A DNA stretch of 64,000 nt. Origin: CAYGSN01 sp964352675. GTDB taxonomy: Bacteria; Pseudomonadota; Alphaproteobacteria; Micavibrionales; Micavibrionaceae. The notes below the pieces were generated by a model. That model searched no databases. It saw only the letters and a list, made by a program, of their open reading frames with translations, and was not told the origin of the DNA. Location: the NCBI GenBank assembly GCA_964352675.1, contig CAYGSN010000005.1, positions 1 through 64,000 of the forward strand, written 5' to 3'. The position numbers and the translations under genes were made by a program. Of the stretch, positions 35,467 through 44,583 are shown piece by piece; position 1 is the stretch's first letter; every line of letters begins with the position of its first letter.

Positions 35467-36302
35467 GAAAGGCTCTTAAAATTAAAATTATGACTGTCTT
35501 TGAATTTCTGAGCATTATCCAAATGCTCTTGAAATTGAGACCATGATAACGCACCCAAAACAACCTGATCCACCTCTTTTAAAGAAAGGGCGTAATAAAG
35601 ACAAGCCTGTGCTTTGGTAAAGCCATGATCCTGGCAAAATTCCTCAAGATTTTCGAAGAAGGGTTGATACGGCTGAAAAAAACCGGAAAGATGCTCAGCA
35701 TCTTCCAGCAACACTCCCTGTAAGAACAAAGACCTAGCATGAATCTCGATATTATTCTGCTTCAAACGCTGTAATATACCCTCTTCTTGCCACCGTTGAT
35801 CCAATACATTAAGCGGCAATTGAATAATATCCAGCCTGTATCGTTCCAACAAAAACAGAACATCCTCAATACTGTAAACTGTGGCTCCAATTTTTTGTAC
35901 TTTTCGGCCGGCCTTTAGTTCGCTCATATAGGCATAGGCCTTTTTTCCTTCGTCCGATTTTAGCAGCTGCGCGTTATGATCCATATATCCATAAACATTC
36001 TGAACCTTTAATCGCTGTAGTGATTGATTAAAGTCCTTTTGTGCCTGGGGCAAAGAGAAGGTTGTTTTTGTGATAAGGCGGAAATCCAGTCCGTTTGATA
36101 AAGCCGCAAGACTTTCTCCTAAAACCTGCTCTGCATTCCCATAGGCAGGGGCCGTGTCTATCACAAGCTGACTATTAATTTTCGCGGATTCTTCAAGAAT
36201 ATGCCGAACTTCGGATTGTGGCACCTGCCCCGCCTTATTGGTGGCACCATAGGGCATACCGAACTGAACGCTTCCGAGAGCGATTTTGTGAGCGTAATTC
36301 AT
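35415..36302 (-). CDS. Aldo/keto reductase
   Basis: The ATG at 36302, forming ATGA with the pseF stop, gives 295 residues; a longer frame begins inside pseF. The start KIALGSVQFGMPYG, the catalytic Asp/Tyr in VIDTAPAYGNAEQVLGE, Lys in ITKTTF, and the His in YGYMDHNAQLL mark the TIM-barrel aldo/keto reductase fold. LDIIQLPLNVLDQRW is the usual later block. NADPH-dependent reduction of a sugar carbonyl is likely. It is not one of the six known PseBCHGIF steps, so it may make a modified derivative or a partner sugar. Confidence 0.8.
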   Translation of the reverse strand: MNYAHKIALGSVQFGMPYGATNKAGQVPQSEVRHILEESAKINSQLVIDTAPAYGNAEQVLGESLAALSNGLDFRLITKTTFSLPQAQKDFNQSLQRLKVQNVYGYMDHNAQLLKSDEGKKAYAYMSELKAGRKVQKIGATVYSIEDVLFLLERYRLDIIQLPLNVLDQRWQEEGILQRLKQNNIEIHARSLFLQGVLLEDAEHLSGFFQPYQPFFENLEEFCQDHGFTKAQACLYYALSLKEVDQVVLGALSWSQFQEHLDNAQKFKDSHNFNFKSLSCPDSLLLNPSQWPQRT

Positions 36303-37006
36303 GATTCCGATTGAAAAAATGCAAACATTTTTTCCGCCTGATCCCAATCGTCCTGCGTGTCAATATCACTCACCCGATATGCCGGCACAACATAACCTGT
36401 AAAATGTTGGTCCAGCTTATCCGGATCCTGCTCAAACACAAAATCCCGCCCATAGAACACGAACATGGCCGCATCAAAATAAGCCGGCTGTAGATCCTGA
36501 GAACGCTTGAGAAATCCGCTTGGCTCAACAGGCTTCAAGGATAAACTATTTTTATCCAACCGATAGGCCCATTCTACCGGACAGGCGTATTCTGCCACAG
36601 ACATCAAGGCCTTGGTTTTATCAGAATTCTGAAAAGCCGCATAAGCTTTACTCAGATCCTGCGGGTCCATTAAAGGTGCCGTAGCGTAGAGCAAACAATA
36701 ATGATCGAATTTCTCACCTTGTTCCTCAAATCTTTGGGCTGTAGAGCGGACAACTTCAAAAATAGGAGTAAAGTCATCTGCGAGCGACGGCTCCCTTAAA
36801 AAAAGGGGTTTATGACCACAGTCGGCAGCCACTTTTGCAATATTATCATCATCGGTTGAAACATGAATATGGTCGAATATTCCGGCTTTTTCAGAAATAT
36901 TTATAATATGGGACAACATAGGACGACCATGAAAATCGCGGATATTCTTCCCCGGTATCCGTTTGGAACCTCCACGTGCAGGAATAACGGCCAGAACTTT
37001 ATTCAT
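36299..37006 (-). CDS. pseF: CMP-pseudaminic acid synthetase (cytidylyltransferase)
   Basis: The 235-residue protein has VIPARGGSKRIPGKNIRDF, the CTP-binding loop of the NeuA/PseF family, followed by HVSTDDDNIA and LLYATAPLMDP. The C-terminal VSDIDTQDDWDQAE block is also typical. ATAPL in place of the PTSPL of sialic/legionaminic synthetases agrees with PseF. It activates pseudaminic acid with CTP, releasing pyrophosphate. AGGATG six bases before the ATG supports the start. It lies in the pseB operon, 12 bases after the class III aminotransferase gene. Confidence 0.9.
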   Translation of the reverse strand: MNKVLAVIPARGGSKRIPGKNIRDFHGRPMLSHIINISEKAGIFDHIHVSTDDDNIAKVAADCGHKPLFLREPSLADDFTPIFEVVRSTAQRFEEQGEKFDHYCLLYATAPLMDPQDLSKAYAAFQNSDKTKALMSVAEYACPVEWAYRLDKNSLSLKPVEPSGFLKRSQDLQPAYFDAAMFVFYGRDFVFEQDPDKLDQHFTGYVVPAYRVSDIDTQDDWDQAEKMFAFFQSES

Positions 37007-37018
37007 TGGTTATGCATC

Positions 37019-38365
37019 CTAGTTACTTTTCCGAACCTGAAAAATTGGTTCAATTGCGGGTACGGACATCCTATCTTCAAAGCCTTCAACCCCAGCTTTC
37101 AACTCTTCGGCAATATGCGCAAACATCGCACCAAACGCTTTCAAGGCATCGCGTTTTTCATCCTGTTTAAATGCGTAATTCATTACCAAGACACCCAGAG
37201 TCAAAAGGTTGTTTTCAATGAGCTTTTGCAACATAACAGTCTTCAGAGCTTCCAGCCGGACACCCTTGGGTGGTGTGATGGCTATGATGCCATAACAGTG
37301 TTGGCCCTTGATATGAAAGATATGTTGCAGATCATAGTGTTTAATAAGATCAAGCAAAGCTGATTGAAAATCAGCTCCCATGCTCCATAAATGTTCCAGA
37401 ACAGGCTCATTTTCAATTTTATCAAGAACAGCGATAGAGGCCGCAAGAGACAGGGTTTCGCCGCCAAACGTTCCTGAGAAAAAGATGTCATTCATCTTTT
37501 TCATGACATCCGCCCGGCCTGTAATTGCAGAAAGAGGCATGCCGTTGGCCATAGCTTTACCAAAAGCCGCCAGATCAGGAACCACACCAAAATACTCCTG
37601 AGCGCCTCCTTTTGCATAGCGGAAGCCTGTAATAACCTCATCAAAAATCAAAAGCGCTCCATTTTTATGAACCATTTCTTTCACAGATTCCAGATAACCG
37701 TCTAGCGGTTTATCGGCGCTCATCGGCTCCATAATTAATGCCGCTATTTCACCGGGATTATCTTTAAAAACCTGCGCCAGAGCCTCCAAATCATTATAAG
37801 GAATGGAAACCGTTAAATTCTGTGTTGCTTTCGGCACGCCCAAATGCCGAGCGGTAGATCCAATATACCAATCATGCCAACCGTGATAACCGCAGACTAT
37901 AATCTTGTCCCGTCCTGTATGCGCCCGCGCAAGGCGAATACCCCCCGAGGTTGCATCCGATCCGTTCTTCCCAAAACGCACCATCTCTGCGCAAGGCACC
38001 ATCTTCACAATACGCTCAGCCAGCTCCACCTCAAGGATGCTGGGCATGCTGTATGTAATACCCCTTTCCATCTGGATCTTGATGGCCTGATCGACATCTG
38101 GATCACAATATCCCAATGTCAAAGGCGCAAGGCCCATAATCAGATCCACATACTCATTGCCGTCAACATCAATACATCGCGATCCCTTCCCCCGCTCTAA
38201 AAATAGTGGTGCCTTGCCCTGTGGCATCTGCAAATGGCTCTTACTAAAGGTTTGAGAACCAACCGGGATAGTTTTCAAGGCTCTCTCCAGCAATTCGTTG
38301 CTTCTTGAAAAACGGTCAGAATGCTGCGCTTTAGAAGACAATAGATTTGAGAGCATCGATAACAT
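37019..38365 (-). CDS. Class III PLP-dependent aminotransferase (GSA aminomutase-like)
   Basis: The 448-residue protein resembles glutamate-1-semialdehyde aminomutase. It has VDLIMGLAPLTLGY, FGKNGSDATSGGIRLARAHTGR (phosphate-binding region), YHGWHDWY, ALIMEPMS, LLIFDEVITGFR with the PLP-ring Asp, and AAFGKAMANGMP with the catalytic Lys. FSGTFGGETLSLAA closes the family pattern. It is not the heme-pathway enzyme by context, since it overlaps pseC by 35 bases and precedes pseF. It may aminate a modified acyl group or a second sugar. Start codons at 38365 and 38356 are both possible. Confidence 0.85.
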   Translation of the reverse strand: MLSMLSNLLSSKAQHSDRFSRSNELLERALKTIPVGSQTFSKSHLQMPQGKAPLFLERGKGSRCIDVDGNEYVDLIMGLAPLTLGYCDPDVDQAIKIQMERGITYSMPSILEVELAERIVKMVPCAEMVRFGKNGSDATSGGIRLARAHTGRDKIIVCGYHGWHDWYIGSTARHLGVPKATQNLTVSIPYNDLEALAQVFKDNPGEIAALIMEPMSADKPLDGYLESVKEMVHKNGALLIFDEVITGFRYAKGGAQEYFGVVPDLAAFGKAMANGMPLSAITGRADVMKKMNDIFFSGTFGGETLSLAASIAVLDKIENEPVLEHLWSMGADFQSALLDLIKHYDLQHIFHIKGQHCYGIIAITPPKGVRLEALKTVMLQKLIENNLLTLGVLVMNYAFKQDEKRDALKAFGAMFAHIAEELKAGVEGFEDRMSVPAIEPIFQVRKSN

Positions 38366-39530
38366 CGTTTACATCCTTCGCAGTCATAGTTGTATGTAAT
38401 GGCAAAGACAAAGTGGATTGATAATAAGACTGAGCACCCGGCAAATCAAATTCTCCATATAAAGATTGGTAATAAGGTTGCTGATGCACGGGAATATAAT
38501 GAACCTGGGTCCCAATATTAAGATCTTTAAATTCAAGCATAACCTGATGCCGCGTCTTACCCAGAGATTTAAAATCCATATGAACACTCATCAGGTGATA
38601 AACCGGATCAGAAAAAGCATGATCCTGGACAGACTCTACGAATGAAACTCCATCCAGCTCGTGGAGATAAATATCCATCAGCTCTTTTCGTGTCTCAGAA
38701 AACTCACTAAGAGAATTAAGCTGACTGAGCCCCAAAGCACAATGAATGTCACTAGCCCGGTAATTCAACCCCAAAACCCTCTGCTCGTAATACCAGAAGT
38801 TGGGCGCACCAGTTGTTGAATCAAAGGCTAAATTCTTGGCAGAAAACTGTTCGGGCTTGCGCGTAATACCGTGAGTCACAAGCATTTGCATCTTATGCGC
38901 AAAATCGGGATTGGCCGTCAAAACAGCTCCCCCCTCCCCCATGGCTATGGTTTTTACAGGGTGGAAAGAAAAACAAGCCATATCACTATATTGACAAGAG
39001 CCTACTTTAGCAGCATCAGAGCCATAGGTGGTACCAATCGCATGGCACGCATCTTCGATTAAATAGAGATTATTTTTCTGACAGAACTTGTAAATTTTCT
39101 CCATTTGCGGTGTAACTCCCCTCAGGAAAACCACGCATACGGCCTTTGCCGTCTTGTCTCTTGGAACACGGCTCAAAGCCTCTTGCAGATGCTCAAGCTC
39201 CATCAAACCGGTTTTCGGATCGGTATCGGCGAAAACCACATCCGCCCCGCATAGGCGCGCCGCATTGGCAGAAGCAACAAATGTGATGCTCGGAACGATC
39301 ACAACATCATCCGGCCCCAAATCCAAGGCCAAATAGGCAAGATGAAGGGCAGATGTGCCACTCGAACACGCAACCGCATACGGGCTGTCAAAACTACGGG
39401 ACAGAGAAGATTGAAATTCATCTGTACGGGGGCCGGTGGTTAAAAAATCGCTTTGTAAAACCTCAACGACCGCTTCTATATCTTGCTGCCGGATGTTCTG
39501 GCGGCCATAAGGAAGAAACGTTTTTCTCAA
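38331..39530 (-). CDS. pseC: UDP-4-keto-6-deoxy-AltNAc aminotransferase
   Basis: The 399-residue DegT/DnrJ/EryC1-family enzyme starts FLPYGRQNIRQQDIEAVVEVL and has ACSSGTSALHLAY for phosphate binding. VPSITFVASANAARLCGADVVFADTD and LIEDACHAIGTTY (PLP ring Asp and His) follow. CFSFHPVKTIAMGEGG carries the PLP-linked Lys, and the YYEQRVLGLNYRASD block is also present. These match PseC, which transfers an amino group from glutamate to C4 of the product of PseB. Start and stop overlap both neighbours (ATGA with pseB; 35 bases with the aminotransferase), so the genes are translationally coupled. Confidence 0.92.
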   Translation of the reverse strand: MRKTFLPYGRQNIRQQDIEAVVEVLQSDFLTTGPRTDEFQSSLSRSFDSPYAVACSSGTSALHLAYLALDLGPDDVVIVPSITFVASANAARLCGADVVFADTDPKTGLMELEHLQEALSRVPRDKTAKAVCVVFLRGVTPQMEKIYKFCQKNNLYLIEDACHAIGTTYGSDAAKVGSCQYSDMACFSFHPVKTIAMGEGGAVLTANPDFAHKMQMLVTHGITRKPEQFSAKNLAFDSTTGAPNFWYYEQRVLGLNYRASDIHCALGLSQLNSLSEFSETRKELMDIYLHELDGVSFVESVQDHAFSDPVYHLMSVHMDFKSLGKTRHQVMLEFKDLNIGTQVHYIPVHQQPYYQSLYGEFDLPGAQSYYQSTLSLPLHTTMTAKDVNDVIDALKSIVF

Positions 39531-40558
39531 GCCACACCTTTTTGCATACGGTGAATACTAGGCTTATTCAACAAATCCTGCAGATCGGCTTCAGAAAGCC
39601 ACTCTTTATTGGTATCACTCGAGTAGATAAATCCGTCTTCCACGGGTTTTGCACCTCTGGCCTTGTAATATTCTTCCAGGGGATGAAGGTCATAGCTTGG
39701 CTGCAAAACATATTTATCTTCAAGCTCAAGCGTATTGCGGGCATCATCAACGCCGATCATCACCTCATGCATTTTCTCGCCCGGCCGAATCCCAACTATT
39801 TTTTGAGGCAGATCAGGGGCCATCGCTTTGGCCAAATCTGTAATTTTCATGCTTGGAATTTTAGGGACGTAGATCTCCCCGCCCTTGATGTTTTGCATCG
39901 CATCGATAACAAGCCCGATCGCCTGATCCATCTCAATCCAGAACCGCGTCATATCCGGATGCGTAATTGGAATATGGTCGCTGCCTTGCTCTATCAATTG
40001 CTTAAAAAACGGAATAACACTACCGCGTGAACCAAGAACATTTCCGTATCTAACCACACCAAATCGCGTTTTCTTCCTCCCTACAAAATTCTGAGCGCTG
40101 GTAAAAATTTTATCCGAAACAAGCTTTGTCGCTCCGTATAAATTTACAGGCGAGCACGCCTTATCGGTCGACAGGGAAATCACGCCCTCAACATCGCAAT
40201 CAAAGGCTGCACGGGCAACATTCTCAGCCCCCGTAATATTGGTGTGAATAAATTCGAACGGGTTATATTCCGCAGCAGGCACTTGCTTCAGGGCCGCGGC
40301 ATGAATAACAAAATCTACATCCCGAAAAGCCATGGAAAGACGGTCATAACTGCGCACATCTCCCAGAAAAAAGCGCAGAATGCCCTTTGTATCCTCGTCC
40401 CGCAGAACATTTTGCATTTCAAACTGCTTCAACTCATCGCGGGACAAGATAATGAGTTTTTTCAAATCATGGTTTTTCAGCAAATAATGAACAAAGGCAT
40501 TACCAAATGAGCCAGTGCCGCCCGTAACCAAAACTGTTTTGTTTTTAAGGAAATCCAT
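39527..40558 (-). CDS. pseB: UDP-GlcNAc 4,6-dehydratase (inverting)
   Basis: From ATG 40558 the protein has 343 residues; an in-frame extension to 40615 precedes the Rossmann strand and is unlikely. VLVTGGTGSFGNAF (9-22) binds NADP, LIILSRDELKQFEM and FLGDVRSYDRL are PseB-specific, and VNLYGATKLVSDKIF holds the Tyr/Lys pair. VVRYGNVLGSRGSVIPFF is the FlaA1/PseB hallmark. It converts UDP-GlcNAc to UDP-2-acetamido-2,6-dideoxy-beta-L-arabino-hexos-4-ulose, the first step to pseudaminic acid. It heads the seven-gene minus-strand run and diverges from pseG. Confidence 0.93.
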   Translation of the reverse strand: MDFLKNKTVLVTGGTGSFGNAFVHYLLKNHDLKKLIILSRDELKQFEMQNVLRDEDTKGILRFFLGDVRSYDRLSMAFRDVDFVIHAAALKQVPAAEYNPFEFIHTNITGAENVARAAFDCDVEGVISLSTDKACSPVNLYGATKLVSDKIFTSAQNFVGRKKTRFGVVRYGNVLGSRGSVIPFFKQLIEQGSDHIPITHPDMTRFWIEMDQAIGLVIDAMQNIKGGEIYVPKIPSMKITDLAKAMAPDLPQKIVGIRPGEKMHEVMIGVDDARNTLELEDKYVLQPSYDLHPLEEYYKARGAKPVEDGFIYSSDTNKEWLSEADLQDLLNKPSIHRMQKGVA

Positions 40559-40640
40559 CTTTATTACACTAAAACCAAATCTTGCGCTTTTCAAAAAACA
40601 ATGTAATTCATACACAACAAAACCATAAAAAGCAAAGCAA
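40559..40640. promoter_or_regulatory. Divergent promoter region between pseB and pseG
   Basis: These 82 AT-rich bases separate two divergent operons of the same pathway, so promoters in both directions are expected. On the minus strand TTGAAA is followed, 20 bases later, by TGTAAT just before pseB. On the plus strand CATAAA at 40624 lies 11 bases before the pseG start. Neither has a convincing partner. No ribosome binding site precedes pseG. Confidence 0.35.
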
Positions 40641-41639
40641 ATGGACGTTTATTTCAGGGCAGACGCCTCACAAATTATTGGCTCAGGACATGTCATGCGC
40701 TGTCTGACACTTGCTCACACTATGCGGAAGGCGGGCTGGACATGTTCATTTATAACAAAAGACAGCTCAAAAGCCGCCGCCCCCGCCCTAGAAAGCTCCG
40801 GTTTTCCATGCTTTTCCGATGATTTTAACCCAGCCGCCGCAGATTTGCTGGTTGTCGATCATTACGGCCTAGATCATGAATATGAAAAAAAAGCACGCCT
40901 ATGGACAAAAAGCACACTCGTCATTGATGATTTGGCCAACAGACAACATGACTGTGATATTTTGTTAGATCAAACTTGGGGTAGGCAATTTCAGGATTAC
41001 GCGCCATTTGCACCAAAAAACTGCTTATTTCTGCTGGGACCAAACTTTGCTCTACTGCGCGAAGAATTCGGACAACTCAGGGAAAACACCCTTAAACGGC
41101 GGACTGAGCAGCAGGGAAAAATCAAAAGAATTCTGATCACATATGGAGCGACAGACCCGTTCAACATGGTAGAATTAAGCCTTTGTGCATTGAACAATGT
41201 CTCACAATCCTTTGAAATTGACATTATCCATGGGGCACAAGCACCAATTACGGATGATATACAACAGTTGATCAGCACCTCGCACCACAAGATCACATCT
41301 TACAATTTTGTTGAAAATATTGCTGCTATGATGGCACAAGCCGATTTATGTCTGGGAGCTGGCGGAACAACCAGCTGGGAACGATGTTGCCTTGCCCTTC
41401 CCGCCCTGACCGTTTCTATTGCCGACAATCAGGATTATATCCTGCAAGAACTGCATCGCTCAGAAGCTCTATACAATTTGGACAAAGCAGATAAAATTAC
41501 CCTATCCAAATTCGAAGCCGGCCTTCAGAAATTTCTCGACAATCCTGAATATGTCATTACAATGGCAGCAAACGCCTCAAAAATATGCGACGGAAAGGGT
41601 GTTCAGAGAGTTGTCGAGCATCTAAAGAAAACATCATGA
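40641..41639 (+). CDS. pseG: UDP-2,4-diacetamido-2,4,6-trideoxy-beta-L-altropyranose hydrolase
   Basis: The 332-residue GT-B-like protein starts with FRADASQIIGSGHVMRCLTLA, the PseG signature with the catalytic His in GSGHVMR. LVVDHYGLDHEYEKKAR and VIDDLANRQHDCDILLDQ follow. C-terminal ICLGAGGTTSWERCCLALP-type sequence (here LCLGAGGTTSWER) binds the nucleotide. It removes UDP from the diacetamido sugar, giving the free sugar that PseI condenses with phosphoenolpyruvate. It begins the plus-strand half of the pse module and ends in an ATGA overlap with the formyltransferase-like gene. Confidence 0.92.
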   Translation: MDVYFRADASQIIGSGHVMRCLTLAHTMRKAGWTCSFITKDSSKAAAPALESSGFPCFSDDFNPAAADLLVVDHYGLDHEYEKKARLWTKSTLVIDDLANRQHDCDILLDQTWGRQFQDYAPFAPKNCLFLLGPNFALLREEFGQLRENTLKRRTEQQGKIKRILITYGATDPFNMVELSLCALNNVSQSFEIDIIHGAQAPITDDIQQLISTSHHKITSYNFVENIAAMMAQADLCLGAGGTTSWERCCLALPALTVSIADNQDYILQELHRSEALYNLDKADKITLSKFEAGLQKFLDNPEYVITMAANASKICDGKGVQRVVEHLKKTS

Positions 41640-42310
41640 CCCAAACCGATTGGTGGGAAAAACCCAGAAAAATTTCATATGTTGTTGATAACGAAAGCTG
41701 GGTTTTGCCTTATGTGGAAGAACTCGCAAGCTGGAGCAATGAAGCTGGTGATCAGGCGGCCCTGATCCGCAAACATGGGGACATTCCTGAGGGCGACATC
41801 GCTTTTTATCTGGGTTGTGTCACAATCACACCGCCCAACATTCTGAACCTGAACCACAAAAACATCGTTGTACATGCAAGCGACTTACCCCATGGACGTG
41901 GCTTTGCGCCAGTTGCTTGGCAAATTCTGGCTGGGCAATCGGACATTCCTTTTTGTTTGATAGAGGCCGATGAAGGCGCCGATACAGGACCGATTGCACT
42001 CAAAGATATACTAACCTTGAACGGCACAGAGCTCTGTGATGAATGGCGAGATTTACAAGGGAAAATGGTGGTAAAAATGTGCAAAAACTATCTACAGTCT
42101 TCCCAAATACCCCAAAGTACGCCACAGGAAGGTGAAGGGACTATATTCCCCAGGCGCTACCCGAAAGACAGTGAGATGGATATCAACAAATCCGTGGCCG
42201 AACAATTTGACCTGCTGCGGGTTGTCGACAATGAACGATACCCAGCCTTTTTCAGACATCGGGGCCATCGCTATAAAATTCTGATTGAAAAATGGAACGA
42301 GAATGACTGA
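41636..42310 (+). CDS. Formyltransferase-like protein of the pseudaminic acid module
   Basis: The ATG at 41636 overlaps the pseG stop and gives 224 residues. VVHASDLPHGRGFAPVAWQILAG aligns with the N.H.S.LP..RG..P region of methionyl-tRNA formyltransferase, and IEADEGADTGPI with the D.G block. The catalytic His and Asp are kept, but the Asn two residues before the His is Val here. There is no C-terminal tRNA-binding domain. Proteins of this type sit between pseG and pseI in other clusters, and N-formylated pseudaminic acids exist, so N-formylation at C4 of the sugar (N7 of the acid) is a fair guess. The altered Asn leaves activity uncertain. Confidence 0.7.
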   Translation: MTQTDWWEKPRKISYVVDNESWVLPYVEELASWSNEAGDQAALIRKHGDIPEGDIAFYLGCVTITPPNILNLNHKNIVVHASDLPHGRGFAPVAWQILAGQSDIPFCLIEADEGADTGPIALKDILTLNGTELCDEWRDLQGKMVVKMCKNYLQSSQIPQSTPQEGEGTIFPRRYPKDSEMDINKSVAEQFDLLRVVDNERYPAFFRHRGHRYKILIEKWNEND

Positions 42311-43553
42311 AATACATAATTTTCAAATTGAAGATCGTAAAATCGGTACAGGCCACCCCTGCTATATTATTGCTGAAATTTCCTGTAACCATAATGGAAA
42401 CATGGAGGAAGCCAAAGCCATTATACAAGAAGCTGCGAAAGCTGGCGCTGACGCAGTCAAGCTCCAGACATACACACCGGATACCATAACGCGGAATTTC
42501 CAAACTCAGCCCAAAGGCACGATGTGGGAAAAAACAGACTTACATTCACTGTATCAAAAAGCATATACGCCCTGGGAGTGGTATGGGGAGCTAAAACAGG
42601 AGGCCAATAGGCACAACCTGCAAATTTTTTCCTCGCCCTTTGATGAAACGGCGGTGGACTTTCTTGTAGACCAAAGTGTTCCAGCCCTAAAAATTGCTAG
42701 CTTTGAGGTGGTGGATACCAAGCTTTTGGAAAAAGCGGCAAAAACCAATCTACCCATTATTATTTCGAATGGAATGACAGACTATCTGGAACTGAAAGAA
42801 GCCGTAGATACACTACGCTATCATGGCTGCGAGCAACTGGCTATTTTACACTGTAACAGTGGCTATCCAGCTGATTTTGATGAATGCAATTTAAACACCA
42901 TTCCGGCCATCGAGTCCTTGTTCGGATGCGTAACCGGGCTTTCTGACCACACGCTATTTGAAAACTCTAAAACATTGAAAAATCCTCTTGCACACATTGC
43001 TCCGCTCGAGGCTGTCAAGTTGGGAGCCAAGATTATTGAAGTCCACTTACAGCTCGACCGGGCTCAGGCGAAAGACTTATTTGAAAAAAATGAAGGCGGA
43101 TTTGATTGGGCTTTTTCACGCGAACCGGCAGAACTGGCAAAAATGATTTCTATGATCCGGACTTTTGAAAAACAAGGCAAGGTTTCTTATAACTCCCCAC
43201 AAGATGAAACAGCAGCACTTCGTACCCACGGCAATATATGTTTCGAGCCAACACAAAAGGAGTTGGCCAGCCGCAAAATGCGCCCCTCCCTATGGATTAC
43301 CCAAGACATGAATGCCGGAGATACATTTAAATTCTCTGCGGAGAATAAAGTGAACGGAAACTTTGATTCTATCCGTCCAGGCGGGGGCCTGCATATTCGT
43401 TATGCCGATCTCATTCAGGGCCAAAAAGCGCTACGGCCCCTTAAAGCCGGACAACCGATGAATTGGAGCATGATAGATCTAAAAACGTTAGAAAACCCCA
43501 AAGTATCTTCTAGCGAGCAGAATTTAAATAAGGCTGCAAATAGCGGGCAATAA
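42303..43553 (+). CDS. pseI: Pseudaminic acid synthase
   Basis: The ATG at 42303 (416 residues) follows GGAACGAGA; an in-frame ATG at 42285 is inside the previous gene. IIAEISCNHNGNMEEAKAII, ADAVKLQTYTPDT, FSSPFDETAVDFL and the catalytic-barrel block LIISNGMTDY-type (IIISNGMTDYLEL) match NeuB/PseI synthases. ILHCNSGYPA distinguishes PseI from LegI, which has QCTSSYPA here. GLSDHT follows, and an antifreeze-like SAF domain (RPSLWITQDMNAGD, RPGGGLH) ends the protein. At 416 residues it is longer than the usual 340-350. It condenses phosphoenolpyruvate with the PseG product. Confidence 0.92.
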   Translation: MTEIHNFQIEDRKIGTGHPCYIIAEISCNHNGNMEEAKAIIQEAAKAGADAVKLQTYTPDTITRNFQTQPKGTMWEKTDLHSLYQKAYTPWEWYGELKQEANRHNLQIFSSPFDETAVDFLVDQSVPALKIASFEVVDTKLLEKAAKTNLPIIISNGMTDYLELKEAVDTLRYHGCEQLAILHCNSGYPADFDECNLNTIPAIESLFGCVTGLSDHTLFENSKTLKNPLAHIAPLEAVKLGAKIIEVHLQLDRAQAKDLFEKNEGGFDWAFSREPAELAKMISMIRTFEKQGKVSYNSPQDETAALRTHGNICFEPTQKELASRKMRPSLWITQDMNAGDTFKFSAENKVNGNFDSIRPGGGLHIRYADLIQGQKALRPLKAGQPMNWSMIDLKTLENPKVSSSEQNLNKAANSGQ

Positions 43554-44571
43554 CAACATGGCCAGCCTCGTTCAGGTGATCATAATATGTGGGACCATCA
43601 TACGCCCTTAAAGCCTCTAATGGCTGATAAACCTTGATCTTGCTTCCCTTAAAGACTTTTCGAATAGCCTGCTCAGGAATATCATATGCGCACTCCCGAT
43701 CTGTAACATGCTTTGTCTGAGACAAGGTTGGAATTTCCAAAAAAGCCACCCTGGCAGGAGCAACTTCCTTTTGTAACTTTTCAGCCATAGAACGGTAAAG
43801 TGTAGCGATTTCTTCCATGCGCTCTGGATCCGTAAAGGGATATGCGGCGGCACATACGCTCGCTTCCTCCGCTTTCTTTCCTCCAGAAAATAAAGATTTG
43901 GGGCGGGCTTTAAAATATCGTTCAGCCCGTAGCTTCATGCTCTCTACGGTCCTGACAAAATGGAAGTTTTTCAGGCGGCGTTTAAGCTCGAAGAACCGGC
44001 AAGAACCATCCTCAAGCCTCTCTTCCACATAGCCTTCCTCAACATTAGAACGCCACAAATGACAATCCGAAGAAAACGCCTGCATTTTCGAGGTTATAAA
44101 ATCATCCCCATTGGTAATCGTCAGAAGATAGAGATCCGGGTCATATGTTTTTTTCAAATAGCGTGACCACAAAATTTGATTGAGCATATCAGCACTTGGT
44201 ATCCCCACATTAAAAACCTCGGTCTTGGGGGTAAGTGAGCGCTCCAATATTTCCTCATACGTGTCCTCTTTTTGCACTTGCAGAGCAATAACGTAGCTAT
44301 CACCTAAAAGAGCAATCGAGCGGTCATAATTGTCTTTATTCCACTCCCTATCACGAACACCCTCGGAATTTGTATGAGATGTGATCAGGCGATTTGGTTC
44401 AAAATGCCAAAAGGCATAGTGACGATCCTTTTGAAACCGCATAAAGCCGTCTTCGGTCCGTTTTGCAAAATTCACATGCGGCGGCACCATAAACCAGGCC
44501 ATAACCTCAACACACGTCCAAACGCTAAGAGTAAAGAGAACTGCAAAAACAATGTTTTTTATAAAGCGCAT
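43510..44571 (-). CDS. Membrane-anchored SGNH protein, partner of the MBOAT O-acyltransferase
   Basis: The 353-residue protein begins with a single hydrophobic segment (VFAVLFTLSVWTCVEVMAW), so it is probably anchored in the inner membrane facing the periplasm. The SGNH nucleophile block is ALLGDSYV (Ser about residue 99), and the Asp/His pair lies in TYYDHLNEAGH near the C-terminus. It follows the MBOAT gene by 12 bases. MBOAT plus SGNH pairs (AlgI with AlgJ/AlgX, PatA/PatB type) O-acetylate exported polysaccharides. Its last 44 bases overlap the convergent pseI gene. Confidence 0.8.
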   Translation of the reverse strand: MRFIKNIVFAVLFTLSVWTCVEVMAWFMVPPHVNFAKRTEDGFMRFQKDRHYAFWHFEPNRLITSHTNSEGVRDREWNKDNYDRSIALLGDSYVIALQVQKEDTYEEILERSLTPKTEVFNVGIPSADMLNQILWSRYLKKTYDPDLYLLTITNGDDFITSKMQAFSSDCHLWRSNVEEGYVEERLEDGSCRFFELKRRLKNFHFVRTVESMKLRAERYFKARPKSLFSGGKKAEEASVCAAAYPFTDPERMEEIATLYRSMAEKLQKEVAPARVAFLEIPTLSQTKHVTDRECAYDIPEQAIRKVFKGSKIKVYQPLEALRAYDGPTYYDHLNEAGHVVIARYLQPYLNSAR

Positions 44572-44583
44572 AGAGATCTCTCT

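Noticed and set aside
37019..38365. Heme-pathway glutamate-1-semialdehyde aminomutase (hemL)
   Set aside because: The sequence resembles the family, but the gene is embedded with overlaps between pseC and pseF, so a sugar-pathway role is more likely.
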